A model generated the notes under the pieces. The model searched no databases and was not told the DNA's origin. It worked only from the letters and a program-made list of their open reading frames with translations. DNA of 64,000 bases, taken from the NCBI GenBank assembly GCA_021234155.1, contig JAJEKV010000014.1, forward strand, positions 8,141,563 to 8,205,562, in the 5' to 3' direction. The position numbers were made by a program, and so were the translations under genes. Below, one piece after another: positions 22,680 through 33,724 of the stretch (position 1 is its first letter; every line of letters starts with the position of its first letter). This DNA comes from Isoetes taiwanensis (Eukaryota; Streptophyta; Lycopodiopsida; Isoetales; Isoetaceae).

Positions 22680-23861
22680 TCATTTATGAAAATACTTGTC
22701 GAGCATTTTCATGCAGTTGCGCGACTCTTCAGAATCCCACATGTTCCACATTTGATGTTCCTTCACATAAGCTGGCACACTTTCTGCAGCCAGAAGTCCC
22801 TCCAGCCATGGTTTGAGTTGCTCCAAAAGGAAATTGGAATCCAACCTGTCGGGAGCAAAACTATTTGGACATATCATTGTGTTCGGCTGGTTGGCAGAAC
22901 CCTTATATATCTTGTCATCTATCAACAATGTGTTTGTCACTGGTATCTCCAAAATTTCTGGTACACTTTGGACAGATCCTTAAGGAAAATTGGCTTATTA
23001 ACCACTTTTAATTTTGTGTTGGTGCGATCATCCCGATTCCAAATAAAAGAAATCTGCCCTTATATTCGCAAGCAAGCAACTTTCTCGTCAACAAGTCAAC
23101 ATTACTCTTAGCCATCTTTGGACCACAATGCAATCTCAAATTTTGAAAAACACCATTCTAAGAACTCACGAAATCCAGGCACGGAAGCTGCGAACTTTTG
23201 ATGGTTCAATTTACGGATGGTCACTTACGGCTCTACCGATGCGGGGATCCTCTCTTTCAAGTCATAAAACTTGCCTAAAACCCCATTAAAATCCGAACAA
23301 GGAGAATTTCAGTTAACCTCTTGGTTTTGTTGGTTGAGGTTGTATTGGACTCGTTGAGCGCCCGCGCATCTTGTCCGAGGATCAGGGTTTCTTTGTCAAC
23401 TTCATCACCGCATCCGCATTTGGCTCATATTCAACACCAAAACTTTTTTCGGTGAAGGACCCGTCTGAGAATGAATCTCAAGGGAATTAATTTTCCCCCT
23501 AAATCAGATGCACTAGGAATCTCTTCGTGATGGCTTCCGATTCGCAGTAGCATTTATCTCACGCAACATAATTGAAATGAGGAAGACCACGAGAAAAATA
23601 CAAAAAATAAATCATGTATGTGGCATCGGTACTTACTTGATATGATCGCATTGATTGACTATCCAAATTTTGTTTTGGAGTCTCCATGCCGTCGGAATTT
23701 GGGATTGACTTAGGAGTATCAAATGGGGTGAATTCTAGGTACAACTGGGAGGTATCTTGCGGTCTCATAACTCCGATCGAGGCGTGGATAAGCTGTTGGA
23801 TATCCTTGGTCTCAAATTTACGCAATTCGCAAACACTAAGTCGATGAGACTGTGACAACAT
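22680..23861 (-). pseudogene. Upstream part of the Ulp1-like gene, unrecognised domains
   Basis: Two open segments on the same strand, 23861-23559 (100 codons) and 22952-22680 (90 codons, with LLEQLKPWLEGLLAAESVPA), lie upstream of the protease domain. They could be its N-terminal exons. No motif identifies them. About 600 bp between them has no long frame. Confidence 0.35.
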
Positions 23862-23990
23862 CAGTAAACATTAGTTAAGGCACTTGTTTGAAGCGAATCT
23901 ATATTGTTTGCAGCGAACAATATCAAGCCTGGTGAGTTGACAACCATTCAAGAGGGTCACGCACCAGGCTTTTTACTCTCTTTTCGATGT

Positions 23991-24073
23991 TCCTGTTTAT
24001 ATATATCTAAAGTGCCCCCTAAAATGAGCGAGCGATCTCATCCCAGGGGGCACTTTAGATACAATAAACAGGA
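23991..24073. repeat. Strong hairpin, about 29-bp arms
   Basis: Left arm TCCTGTTTAT... ...AGTGCCCCCT (23991-24020) pairs with AGGGGGCACT... ...ATAAACAGGA (24045-24073). There are one or two mismatches and a 24-nt loop that itself contains ATGAG/CTCAT. It sits at the downstream end of the plant-transposon-protein ORF on the minus strand, and overlaps its last codons. Confidence 0.8.
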
Positions 24074-26125
24074 CAAGCAAAAGAGACTAAGCCAGCAAAA
24101 GGACTTACTTGTGTCTATTGGTTCTTGTGGTACCACTCGAACACCAAAAGCCAAAAGCCATGTCTCAGTCATAATGTGGCCACAACTGGGGCTGCAACAG
24201 GTTCTAGAGTGTCTGCCAAACAAATTCAAAATCAATAGAGTCTTTAGACGAGGGTGGAAAATGTACGCCATCGGCTGAACAACTCTGAAGGTGATGAAAT
24301 CCGGATCTTCACAGTGAATGAGGTCGAAGACTAAAAGGGCGCAGAGTAAACCTTTGTCTTCCACGGAGAGGTCGGGCCAGATCCGAAGAAAATCCTCAGT
24401 GCTGAGGTGGACATCAACTGGACCATCGGCCGCATACCACTTCAGAAGAAAGAGGTGGCGGCGGACAACCACATAATCGAGATAACTGGAAGGAATAGCG
24501 AAGTCGACTGACAGGTTGAGGGCGATGTGAATGTAGCCTTCTTGTTTGGTTTGGGCCGCATTAGCAGACTGAACAGCTTGCTGTAGCTGTTGTTCAAGGT
24601 CACGGATCCGGTTCTCCTTTTCTAACAGAAGGCGGGACTGATCACGGACCCGTTTATGAAGAAGCGTGGCATGTGAAGAGGATTGCCCAGGAGTGTTGAG
24701 GCGCAGCGTGGCAATCTCGGCGTCATCAACAATTTTCTGTTTCTGAGCCGCCGTAAGCTGATCCTGGAGAGGCGTGAGCTGAGAGGTCAGCGTGGACAGC
24801 TGTGCTTCTAAATCGGTGATTCGAGTATCACGCTCTGTGAGGTCTTGAACTTGTTGGCTGTAACTCTGAGAAAGCTCAGTATACAAGGTATTGAGTTTCC
24901 CAAGGTCTTTCTCCTTATCGCTCAAAAGGGCATCCTTGGCCTTGACATGCTCCAACAATTCCTGAATGGAGGTTTGCAACTGAGCCTGTTGATCAGCAAG
25001 CAGGCTGTTTTGATCTTGGGCAGTCTTGAGAGCCTCACGGGCCTCTAACAGAGCCTCGTGCTTGTCTTGAAGTTTAGCCTCGAGAGTTTGAACATGTGCG
25101 TTGGCAGCTTGAAGGTCTCTACGAACGGCATCCGAGGCCTCCAGGGACGCTTGGACACCATTCATGAGAGCGTCCTGTGATTCTTGGAGCTTCAGGGCAG
25201 CGGCTTGAACATCCTGCTGATATTGATACAGAAGTTGGCGAGGATGTGGAGGAGCAGGGCCTTGTGGCTGCCTTGTCTGAGATGTTTGAGAGACATGACG
25301 AGAAGAGGAGGGCGCGATTTCAGTGGAGGAAGAGGAGACAGTGACATGCATGGCGTTTTGTTGAACATGACCAGGAGAAGAAGGGTGTGAAGGGGCAGCT
25401 TGCCGAGTGTGAGGAAGGGAATGAAGGGACTGCTGAGTGGAAGCATGAGAAACAGAAGGTGAGGAAGGAAGGTAACGACGGATGATGGCTTGAAGATGGC
25501 CACCCACTGAGGCTTCAAGGACAGAGGAGGGGGCAGCCCGAATGCGGTCGACTTCCTGAAGGAGGCGGTAGAACAACAGCTGTGGCCAATCAATGTGGTG
25601 GTTGGAGCGGATGGATGTGATCACCATGTTATAGAACGGCTTATTGATATGGGTGTTTTTGATAGAATACCCAAGCAATTTGCGCCACAAAAACTTGACA
25701 AAAGTGTCGTGGCTCTTTGCAATGTTGGTGAGGCGATGCATGTTTGCTTGATAAGCAGAAGCGCCGAACTCAGTGACATCGATGTCCTGTAAGGCAGCCC
25801 AAGATAAAGAAGGTGTTTGCAAAGGAATATGGAATACCTCAGAAATCAGGGGCTGTGTAAGCAAAATGGTGGTGCCATCGACCACAGTAGCATATCCTTC
25901 TGGGCTGTTGACGATATGAGCAACAAACTGCGTCAATTGTGCCGGATTTGGGGCAGGGAGTTCCAACTGTGAAAATTCGTAAAGCGCCTGGCGTTCCGCC
26001 ACTTCTCGACTCGGACCAACAAAGGCCTCGCGAAAGGTGGGAGTCGAGAAACTCACAGACTCAAAAGCAGCCGGATCCCGTGGAGCAGAAGCTTGAAGTG
26101 TAGAAAATTTGGGTGCAGGAGCCAT
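24038..26125 (-). CDS. Putative plant transposon protein (PTP-domain) with coiled coil
   Basis: Uninterrupted frame of 695 codons from the ATG at 26125 (an upstream in-frame ATG at 26248 adds a low-complexity leader). Residues about 35-230 look like the 'putative plant transposon protein' domain: ALYEFSQLELPAPNPAQLTQ near the start, VDGTTILLTQPLISEVFHI, and HINKPFYNMVITSI in the second half. Then come a Ser/Pro/His-rich linker (about 230-310), a long Gln/Leu/Glu coiled coil (about 320-540) and a C-terminal globular part. Such proteins accompany plant retroelements; their function is not known. It lies on the same strand as the Gypsy pol and about 2.5 kb downstream of it, so it may be an extra ORF of that element. 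The last 30 residues may be read-through into the hairpin. Confidence 0.6.
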   Translation of the reverse strand: MAPAPKFSTLQASAPRDPAAFESVSFSTPTFREAFVGPSREVAERQALYEFSQLELPAPNPAQLTQFVAHIVNSPEGYATVVDGTTILLTQPLISEVFHIPLQTPSLSWAALQDIDVTEFGASAYQANMHRLTNIAKSHDTFVKFLWRKLLGYSIKNTHINKPFYNMVITSIRSNHHIDWPQLLFYRLLQEVDRIRAAPSSVLEASVGGHLQAIIRRYLPSSPSVSHASTQQSLHSLPHTRQAAPSHPSSPGHVQQNAMHVTVSSSSTEIAPSSSRHVSQTSQTRQPQGPAPPHPRQLLYQYQQDVQAAALKLQESQDALMNGVQASLEASDAVRRDLQAANAHVQTLEAKLQDKHEALLEAREALKTAQDQNSLLADQQAQLQTSIQELLEHVKAKDALLSDKEKDLGKLNTLYTELSQSYSQQVQDLTERDTRITDLEAQLSTLTSQLTPLQDQLTAAQKQKIVDDAEIATLRLNTPGQSSSHATLLHKRVRDQSRLLLEKENRIRDLEQQLQQAVQSANAAQTKQEGYIHIALNLSVDFAIPSSYLDYVVVRRHLFLLKWYAADGPVDVHLSTEDFLRIWPDLSVEDKGLLCALLVFDLIHCEDPDFITFRVVQPMAYIFHPRLKTLLILNLFGRHSRTCCSPSCGHIMTETWLLAFGVRVVPQEPIDTSKSFCWLSLFCLSCLLYLKCPLG

Positions 26126-28130
26126 GACAAAGAGCGTCGGAAAGGAGGAGGAAGAAGTTGCTGGAGAAGGCGGAGGGCGGAGAGCGGAGGACGAAAGCGC
26201 AGATAGGCGAAAAGGTTCTAGGGCGCACAAGTGTTGGCGAAGGGGCATGATGAGAATGAACCGGCAACCATTGATGATGCCAGGTGGCGACAGATGCGAA
26301 TGAGGCGATTGAGAGGCAAAATTTGGCTAAGTCCCCAAACGGTAAATGGAGAAGCAGTGAACGGTGACGATGAGACGTGAGGGAATGATCGGATGTGACA
26401 GCTGGCGAAAGGACGCACATTAATGTTCGACGGGCGTGAAAAGAAGGAAGTGCATTGAATGTTGGCAACTCGAAGTGGGATATCATTAAAACGAAGGTGT
26501 CAGAAGGTACCCTGGCTAGATATGCGGCGGGAGATGTGACGCTCCCAGAATATATACGACCCTCGGACGTATACATACGGGGACTTTCCCCTCCCATGGC
26601 AATCATCTCACCATGAGCAGGGCCCTCCGTCTATTTCAGGCCATCTATGAAATGAGGCCCGAAAGAAGGACACGAAGGGGTCATTCGGCCCACGCCTTCA
26701 GTGGGACTCCTACGTCGCGGAAGCATGAATACAAGGGTTAGCACACAGCATGAATATACATAAATAACCACCACGAAGGGTGGCGCATCCATCTAACATA
26801 CCAACGGCGTAGAATATGCATCTAATGCTACGAAAACACCCAGAACCCAGGTTCTACCCCGGCTCAGACTCCCGTGAGGATCGACCGCAATTTGGGCCTC
26901 AAGAGATCGGCCAGGCCGGGTCTTGGCATGGCGTTATCGGCATAGAGCATTGGCTAGGGTTGTCCACTCCATCCGCCCCTCCCTGTGCACACTTTGCGGA
27001 TGGGTCAATTCATGCTATGGCTTTGCTATAGCCTTGGGAGAGACGCATAAACTTCGGGGCATCACCCTCGAGTCTACTCCGTGTTCATGGACTTTGGTCC
27101 GATGAGGAGGGCGGTGGGGGCGTCCCCTTCGAGAATCACAGTGGTTCCATGGGTGAGCTAGAGAATACGTGCGCATCGGCGACCCCGCATCCGTGCAGAC
27201 TTACTCACCTAAATCTACTCAAAGTGCATGGTGCTCCATCACGGATCACACCTCTACACCGAGTGGAGTGTCGGACCCATACCCGCCCTCAAGCGTGACC
27301 GGCTATCGGGGCCTAGCCCTTTGTAGGAGTCTCGGGAGCCTTGTATGCTCATGCAAGACCCCACCCTCATGTCTGCTTTGTGTTCCTTGTGCGGTGCTAA
27401 GCGGACCATAGCATCTAGGACCCGGTGGGTTCTTGTGCCTGAGCGCATCTAATGGGACTCTCTGAGCTATCTAGGAGCATACTACAATACGGTTGAGGCC
27501 TCTACCCCCGTAATCCCCCCCGTTTGAGTCAGATTAAACAAGGAACTAACAATCCATCCTTTGAGTAAGACCAAGAATTGAATATAAAGAGAACTTGTTT
27601 GTACAATCAAGGGTTAGTTTGTATGATTGATTCACAAAGAGAACAGAGAGACCGACACAACCAAGTGTTATCTAGAATTCACATAGCCACCTACCGAATT
27701 CGGTTTGGACTCGTTTCCATGGGGCCTCCATCTTACGGGACTTGAGAATTCATTTGTTACTTCCACGAGGGACGACCGTTATGGTGATCTTACGCAGAAG
27801 TGTATGATGGGCTCGACTTCCTCGGCCTTCCTTGGTCGATCTTGTGGAGTCAATCCGGGGATAGGGGTCAAGCCGGCATCCAAACTTGGCAATCCCCATG
27901 CTGCCCAATCGATTGGGGCAGGTGGCGCCTCCCCAAATGGTAATTAGCCTAATTTCCTAGGTTATAGGTTATTATTATTAATGTGTTAAATTAGCATAGC
28001 TAATTTAATCCTTTTTAAGGTAACTCCCTAGGTTGCAATTAAATTCCCATTGCAAATACATGACGTAGACCGTATTTCCCATTACAAATACATGACGTAG
28101 ACCGTATAACTACATGGAACGTCACAGGAG
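26126..28130. other. Non-coding stretch between Gypsy pol and the PTP ORF, possible LTR
   Basis: No domain-bearing ORF. In the minus orientation this lies after the pol gene, where a Gypsy 3' LTR or extra ORFs would be expected. I could not find a second copy to prove an LTR, because the other end of the element is missing. A tandem pair containing CATGACGTAGACCGTAT lies at about 28050-28108. Confidence 0.4.
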
Positions 28131-28221
28131 AAAAGATCCCCCATTTAGAAACAGCCTTGCATTGCAACCACGTTGGCGAAATTTCTTATTGGTCCACGCC
28201 GACAGGGAGGTCCTCAGTTGG

Positions 28222-28230
28222 CTATATAAG
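28222..28230 (+). promoter_or_regulatory. TATA box of the small ORF at 28262
   Basis: CTATATAAG lies about 39 bases before the ATG at 28262, with a CCAAT-type ATTGGTCC about 30 bases further upstream. The same TATA-to-ATG distance is seen for the related ORFs at 39.5 and 40.1 kb. Confidence 0.6.
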
Positions 28231-28261
28231 ACGAATAGTGGGTGAAGCCGGTGAGACGACG

Positions 28262-28530
28262 ATGGCGCTCGATATGTCTGGCTTCTTTGGACTTCGACAA
28301 GTGCACCATGCCGATCTAAGCGCACGGAGTGGATAACTTGCAAGATGGATCGCTTGGACCTCTGGCGGTGCCACAACCGTGGCATTGCCATGGATGGGTG
28401 GTGTGCAGGGATGGCTGAGCATCCCGATCCCCTTACCAACGGGATGGAGGTGGTGATTCACCTGCGCTGGGATCCCGAGCAGAACTACTACCACATCCTG
28501 CGCATCACCTCTGCTCCAAACCCGGAGTAG
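28262..28530 (+). pseudogene. Small ORF family member, frame-broken
   Basis: The frame from the ATG at 28262 stops after 24 codons. A +1-shifted frame, open from 28255, runs to the stop at 28528-28530 and carries a pattern aligning with the 80-residue ORF at 39901-40143. Shared are I-x-C-x-M, D-L-x-x-C, G-(I/V), a later G, then VVI-x-L-x-W-x-PE-x-x-x-Y and ITSA at the end. I count about 23 identities in about 61 aligned residues with one gap. It lies antisense to, and just downstream of, the Gypsy integrase end, the place where antisense extra ORFs sit in Tat-lineage Gypsy elements. Function unknown. The single frame change may be decay, or a real start at the internal ATG at 28345. Confidence 0.55.
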
Positions 28531-28668
28531 AGGGTTTTTCTCCTTAGGATTTAGTAGATAGGGCTCTCAGCCCGTTTTTGTAAATAGGGCTCTGCCCATA
28601 GCGGAAATAGATGGGCGCTGCCCTCATTTTGTAAAAATTTCACCTTTATAATATAAATATGCCGCCTT

Positions 28669-29514
28669 TTAGTCACTATCTGTTGTGTCTGTGTCTGGAA
28701 CTGCATCTGGTGGATGATTTTCACTTTCGGTTGTATGAAATTGTTTGAGGCGAAAGCCATTAACCAATGTAGGTAATGGAGTGCCATCTAATTCGGCCAA
28801 CTTGAAAACGCTGGGTTGTACCACTTGAACAATTTGATAATGACCAAGCCATCTAAACTTTAATTTGCCCGGAAAATTTTTGTAGCGTGAATCATAAAGA
28901 AGAACCAAATCTCCTTCTTTGAATGTTTTTGTCTTAAGTCTTTTGTCATGCAAGGATTTCTGCAACTGTTGTCCATGAAGAACACGAATGTAAGCATCGC
29001 GCCTAAGTTCATCCAACTGTTCTAATTGATAAACCCGTTCCTTGAGTGCAGCAGGAGGATTATGGGCTGTAGCTAGTTGAAAACGGAGAGTTGGAAGAAT
29101 GTATTCAAAGGGCATGAGAGCTTCCTGACCATAAACCAGTTTGAAAGGAGTGTGGCCAGTAGCTATTTTGAAACTGGTGTTGTAAGCCCAAAGAACAGTA
29201 GGCAACTTGTCCTGCCAATCTGTTCGCGAAACGTCACAAATTTTCTTGAGAACGGTGATGAGTGTTTTGTTGGTACTTTCAGCCAAGCCATTGCCTTGAG
29301 GATAGTAAGGTGTACTCTTCCGGTGCTGGATGTGAAGATAATCCGTCAGCTCCTTGATAGTATGATTGACAAAGTGCACGATCACTAACAAGTTCTGTCT
29401 GGAAGTGCACAAGCTTCCGCCCATTTGGTAGCATAATCCGTGATGACCAGAATATAGCGAGCACGGGTGTGCCGTGCCGGTGGGTCCATGGGCCCTACAA
29501 AATCCATACCCCAT
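28669..29514 (-). pseudogene. Gypsy integrase core and C-terminus
   Basis: The frame continues the integrase after a frameshift. HFVNHTIKELTDYLHIQHR, then YYPQGNGLAEST with the catalytic Glu, are recognisable. A GPY/F-type C-terminal module (FKEGDLVLLYDSR; FRWLGHYQIVQVV) and a stop at 28669 follow. No chromodomain is seen. Confidence 0.8.
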
Positions 29515-31802
29515 TTGCTGAAGGGATGTGGCGTGGCGACCGGCGTCAAGGGCAGAGCGTCACGGGCCGTGGGCTTTCCCACACGCTGACAGACGTCACA
29601 CGTGCGAGCATAAGCGTGGGCATCTTTGAAGAGCGTGGGCCAGAAGTATCCTGCCAGAAGAATTTTGCGTGCCGTGGCGTCACCACTAAAATGACCACCA
29701 CCAAGCCCATCGTGGGCTTGTCGAACAATATCGGGCACCTCGTGAGGGAGGACACAACGACGGAGGACCATGTCTTTGCCTCTTTTATACAAATGGCCTG
29801 CAACCATGGTATAGTCACGGACCTCTCTGAGAAACTGACGGTGACGGGAACGAAGCTTGTCTGGAGAGAGCATCAGATCGGCGGGAGGAAGAGCACCAGT
29901 GAGAAGATATTGCTGAAAGTTATGAAACCAATGGGGCGTGGCCGTGACCAAAAAGAGTTGAGCGTCAGGAAATGCATCTGAAACTATTTCAAAAGGCGCG
30001 AATTGTTGCAGAAGAAGGACCCAACGAGCAATTCGGCCCGTGGGCGTGGATTTGTTGATCAAGTAAAGGAGTGCTTGGTGGTCAACAAAGAACTTGATCT
30101 GACTGCCTAAGAGATAGTGACGGAAACGTTGGACACAGAAAATTAAACCCAAGGCCTCGCGCTCCGTGGCAGAGTAGTTGCGCTCAGCAGGATTGAGTTT
30201 TCTGCTGGCATATCTGTTGGGTTTGTCAGTGTGCGCATCATATTCTTGAGAAAGAACAGCTCCAATAGCAAACGCCGAGACATCAACATGTACATGAAAG
30301 GGCTTGTCCCATTGAGGAGGAACAAGAACCGGGGCCTGAGTAAGCAAAAGCTTCAACTGTTGGAAAGCAGCATCCGCCTGGGAATTCCAAGCCCAGGTGG
30401 ATTCATCACCCGTGAGTTTATGGATGGGATCTGCAATGGCTGCGAGTCCAGGAATGAAGGTGGAGTAATAATTTACCTTACCCAGGAAAGAGCGTGTCTC
30501 CTTGATATTGGCTGGTGCGTGAGCTTTGAGCACACAACTGATTTTGGCAGGATCCGTGGTGATACCTGCTTTGCTGACAACATGTCCTAACAGAACACCG
30601 GAGGTGACGCAGAAGGTGCATTTCTCGGGATTGAGACTAATGCCGGACTCATCACATTTCTGAAAGACGAGTTCCAATTTATCTAAATGGTCAGCCATGG
30701 AACTGTAGGCAGAGAAGTCATCTTGAAAAATTTGCAGGAAGGGATTTTCCTTCATAAAATCATGAAAAACTGAGAGCATGATGCGTTGAAACGTTGATGG
30801 AGAGTTTGATAATCCAAAAGGAACCACCTTGTAGGCAAAAGTGCCCCACGGGGTGGTGAAAGTAGTCTTGAGTTGATCAGATTCTTTGATTGAGATCTGA
30901 TTGTAGCCAGAAAAACCATCCATGAAGGAGTACATCTCATGTCCAACGACCTCTTCCAGAACCTGGTTTGTGAAGGGAAGTGGAAAATGATCACGCTCCG
31001 TGGCCTGATTGAGTTTCCGGTAGTCCACGCAAACGCGGATCTTACCATTGTGTTTGAGAGCAATGACGATGGGGCTCACCCATTCAGAATGTTTGACCTC
31101 ATAGATCAAACCTGCAGCAAGGAGTTTGTCAATTTCTGCCTTGACGCGATCACGGTAATTGGGGTTGAGCCGGTACTGTCGTTGCTAAACAGGACGTGCA
31201 TCTGATTTGGTAGGAATGGTGAGTTCCCCCAAGTTTTTGTTGATCCCCCGAAGGTCTCTGTAGCTCCAGGCAAAAATGTGTTTGAACTTTTTGAACAGCG
31301 TGACTGCCCTTTTACGATAGGGTGTCGGAAGATTGGCAGCAATGCGGACGGGCTGATTGTTGCCAACGTCCACAATCTCTACTTCAGGAGTCTGAATATG
31401 TGGGATAACTTCCGTGTCTTGAACAATATGAGCAGGAGGTTGAAGCATGACAGGATGAGTGGCGCTCTGCGTGGTGAAGAAGAGAGGTTGCTGATTGTCA
31501 TCAAGCAGAGGTTGCTTCATGACAGCGTGTACATCAACAGGATCAGGAGGAAGTTCTGCATCTGAAAAGTGATCAACACGTTGGATGCGATTGCAAGGAG
31601 CCAGGTAGGGGTCAAGCAAAGCAGCCACAGCCTGGTCTTGATCAAGAGTCATTTCTCCCCGGAGGCAGACTCGCAGGTGGAGCCTGAACGTGATAGATAT
31701 TCTGGGCGTCCTCAGAATCGGTGTCGGAGAGAGAGGGTTCAGCATGGTCGACCGAAATGATCTTGCCGGTTTCCAAGTCCATAGTGGCATTGAGATGACC
31801 AT
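29385..31802 (-). pseudogene. Gypsy reverse transcriptase - RNase H - integrase N-terminus
   Basis: One frame on - from about 31802, with a premature TAG at about 31185. RT motifs visible: RVCVDYRKLNQAT, the FMDGFSGYNQI catalytic strand, VPFGLSNSPSTFQRIM and the second catalytic box as FQDDF (Q in the variable place). RNase H follows with HVDVSAFAIGAVLSQ and FFVDHQALLYLI. Then comes the integrase HHCC zinc finger (H..H in LGGGHFSG, C..C in CDVCQRVG) and the first core Asp in GMDFVGP. The frame leaves the protein at about 29390. Confidence 0.85.
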
Positions 31803-32352
31803 CTGTGATGACTAACTGATCCGTGGCCCAGTAATGGATACTCTTGGCCTGTCGGAGAAAAGGTCTGCCGACCAACATTTCATAATCACCTGGATCTTCT
31901 CCAGCCTTCCAAACACCAAATTCTAAGGGAAATCTGAGATCATTAATGTTGATGTGAAGAAGAGGCGTGATGCCTTGAGGTCGCGTGATATGGCCATTAG
32001 CCAATTTGATGTCATATGGGGCACGATAGAGTTGTTTGATGCCCATTTGCTTGCGGAGTTTATCCGTGATGAGATTGACAGCGCTACCTCCGTCAATTTG
32101 AACATGATTGACTTGTTGATTGCCCACCGTGGCATGTACCGTGGGTGTAGAGGTAGCGACGGCCCCAACCAAAACTGTCGGGAGTGGTAACTGGTCCTTG
32201 AGAGCAGGACACAGTTTCAAAATTGTTGCCAAACTTAAAGGAATTTTGATTTTTGCCAGCTCCTCTTGGAGTTCCAGAGAGCGCCCTGATTGTGCATGGG
32301 GAGCAGCAGTCCTCAACACTATGGCATTGAGGACGAAAAAGGTCAATAGCAC
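31642..32352 (-). pseudogene. Gypsy aspartic protease region
   Basis: Open frame of 236 codons with the retropepsin-type active site in VQIDGGSAVNLITDKL and the downstream hydrophobic strands (YEMLVGRPFL). The D-G-G form of the active site is found in several plant Gypsy lineages. It is joined to the RT part only by a frameshift. Confidence 0.7.
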
Positions 32353-33020
32353 TGGACAAGAATTTATGGCCCCTCCTAGTGCTCCAGTTCACCCCAAACA
32401 TCTACCTAGAAGGCTATATTTTACAACTAGACAATTGCTCTGGCCAAAACAAGAACAGATATCTCTTTTCCTACCTTTCTTATCTTGTATGGCTGGGGGT
32501 TTTTGATCAGATACAGCTTGGATTCATGATGGTCGGCCATACCCATGATGACATTGATGCATTGTTTGGGAATTACTCAACATTATTGCGCAGGTCGGAA
32601 ACACTCACCATTCCTGAACTAATGCAGCTATTTTGAGAGTGTAGTACCAAAGCACCGGCGCCGTACCTAGTCACTGAAGTTCCTGATTGGAAGTCATTTG
32701 TGAAAGGATACATTCCAGACAAGAAGGATCGCTTGGTTGGGCACCTGGGGCCCCTGCTCTTCAAATTTGTCATGAAAGATAGATGGCCACTTATATATTA
32801 CAAGATGAGGTCAGGGCATCGAGAATGGCTCCCTGAGAATGGAATAAGAATGTGGAAGGCAGATGCAGATGGTATGCCAATAATACCTACAGGAACACCT
32901 AAGGCTGTGAAGCCATATGATAGCCTCAAAGATATGGGTGCCTTACGCTCGTCCATTGCGAAGTACATGATGCATTGGGCAAATATATCTCATGGTGGTG
33001 TAAACCCATGGTCTAATGGC
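32351..33020 (+). pseudogene. DUF7869-like protein gene, part 1 (interrupted)
   Basis: The frame encodes ILQLDNCSGQNKNRYLF, then GFMMVGHTHDDIDALFG and DWKSFVKGYIPDKKDRLVG. This is the DNC-GQNKNR / GHTH-DID pattern of DUF7869 proteins, thought to be transposase-derived and RNase H-like. The upstream part is cut off at the junction with the Gypsy pol near 32350. An in-frame TGA (32634-32636) is present. The Copia element begins exactly inside the coding frame at 33021. Function in the host is unknown. Confidence 0.75.
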
Positions 33021-33707
33021 TGTTAAAATTGGCAGCAACAAAAATATCTCTATGCACATCAAATATCAAATGCAAGAACAAAATTTACCACAGGACGTTG
33101 AGCTATGCTCCTTCTTTCAATCAAATCTTCTGATGTATTCAACACCAGCAAACACTTCAAGACTATTCTTTGCTGACCGAAATTCAACACAGGACTTAAC
33201 ACTGCGGAACCTGCAGTTGGATCCAACCTTTCCGGAAACTAAATTCCGTTTCAATTCAATAGCACAGCAACAAATCCAGAGACCAATTGCAATAACACAA
33301 GCTAATCCGGAAACAAACTGTAAGAGCAATTCTACCTCTGATGTAACCACAGCAATCCGAAATCAGGCAGACAATACCTCTGTACAAATCCGACCTTCCT
33401 CAAATCGTGTCTTCTTCCCTTGCCGATCTGCATCAATTCATGTCTGCAAACACTTCTTTGCCAGTTCCGGCAGGCCAGCGCCCTGTTGCTGAGGTCACCT
33501 GTGCAGTAAACTCCATCTGCCCGCTGCCTCTGTCCGCTCACTGTCACTGCACCCAGGTACGTTCTCTCCCTGTTTTTTATAGCTGCCTTTACCACCGACT
33601 TTGTGTCCACGTGCCTTCTTAAATTTGCAACACCAATATATGCCATGAAAAACCACCAATGCAATATGCAATGATAAAACACCAATATATGGCATGATAA
33701 TATAACA
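33021..33707 (-). repeat. Copia LTR (3' LTR in element orientation)
   Basis: Bounded by TGTTAAAATTGG and TAATATAACA. Pairs with 37887-38572. Confidence 0.95.
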
Positions 33708-33724
33708 ATTCCCCTTCATGCCAT
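33708..33724 (-). other. Copia polypurine tract
   Basis: On - the bases next to the 3' LTR read GGCATGAAGGGGAAT, a purine-rich run ending at the LTR start, as needed for plus-strand priming. Confidence 0.7.

Larger units (their letters stand above)
28669..32350 (-). mobile_element. Decayed Ty3/Gypsy retroelement, pol region (Athila/Tat-like)
   Basis: Protease, reverse transcriptase, RNase H and integrase follow in Ty3/Gypsy order on the minus strand. Wording such as RDHFPLPFTNQVLEE and FMDGFSGYNQI fits the plant Athila/Tat branch. The coding frame is broken by a frameshift between protease and RT, an in-frame TAG at about 31185 and a frameshift at about 29390. The gag region and 5' LTR are missing: at about 32350 the sequence changes abruptly into a DUF7869-like gene on the other strand. 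Not functional. Confidence 0.85.

Noticed and set aside
26816-27447. ORFs of 60-80 codons between the PTP ORF and the Gypsy pol
   Set aside because: Overlapping on both strands with no domain. They fit non-coding LTR-like sequence better.
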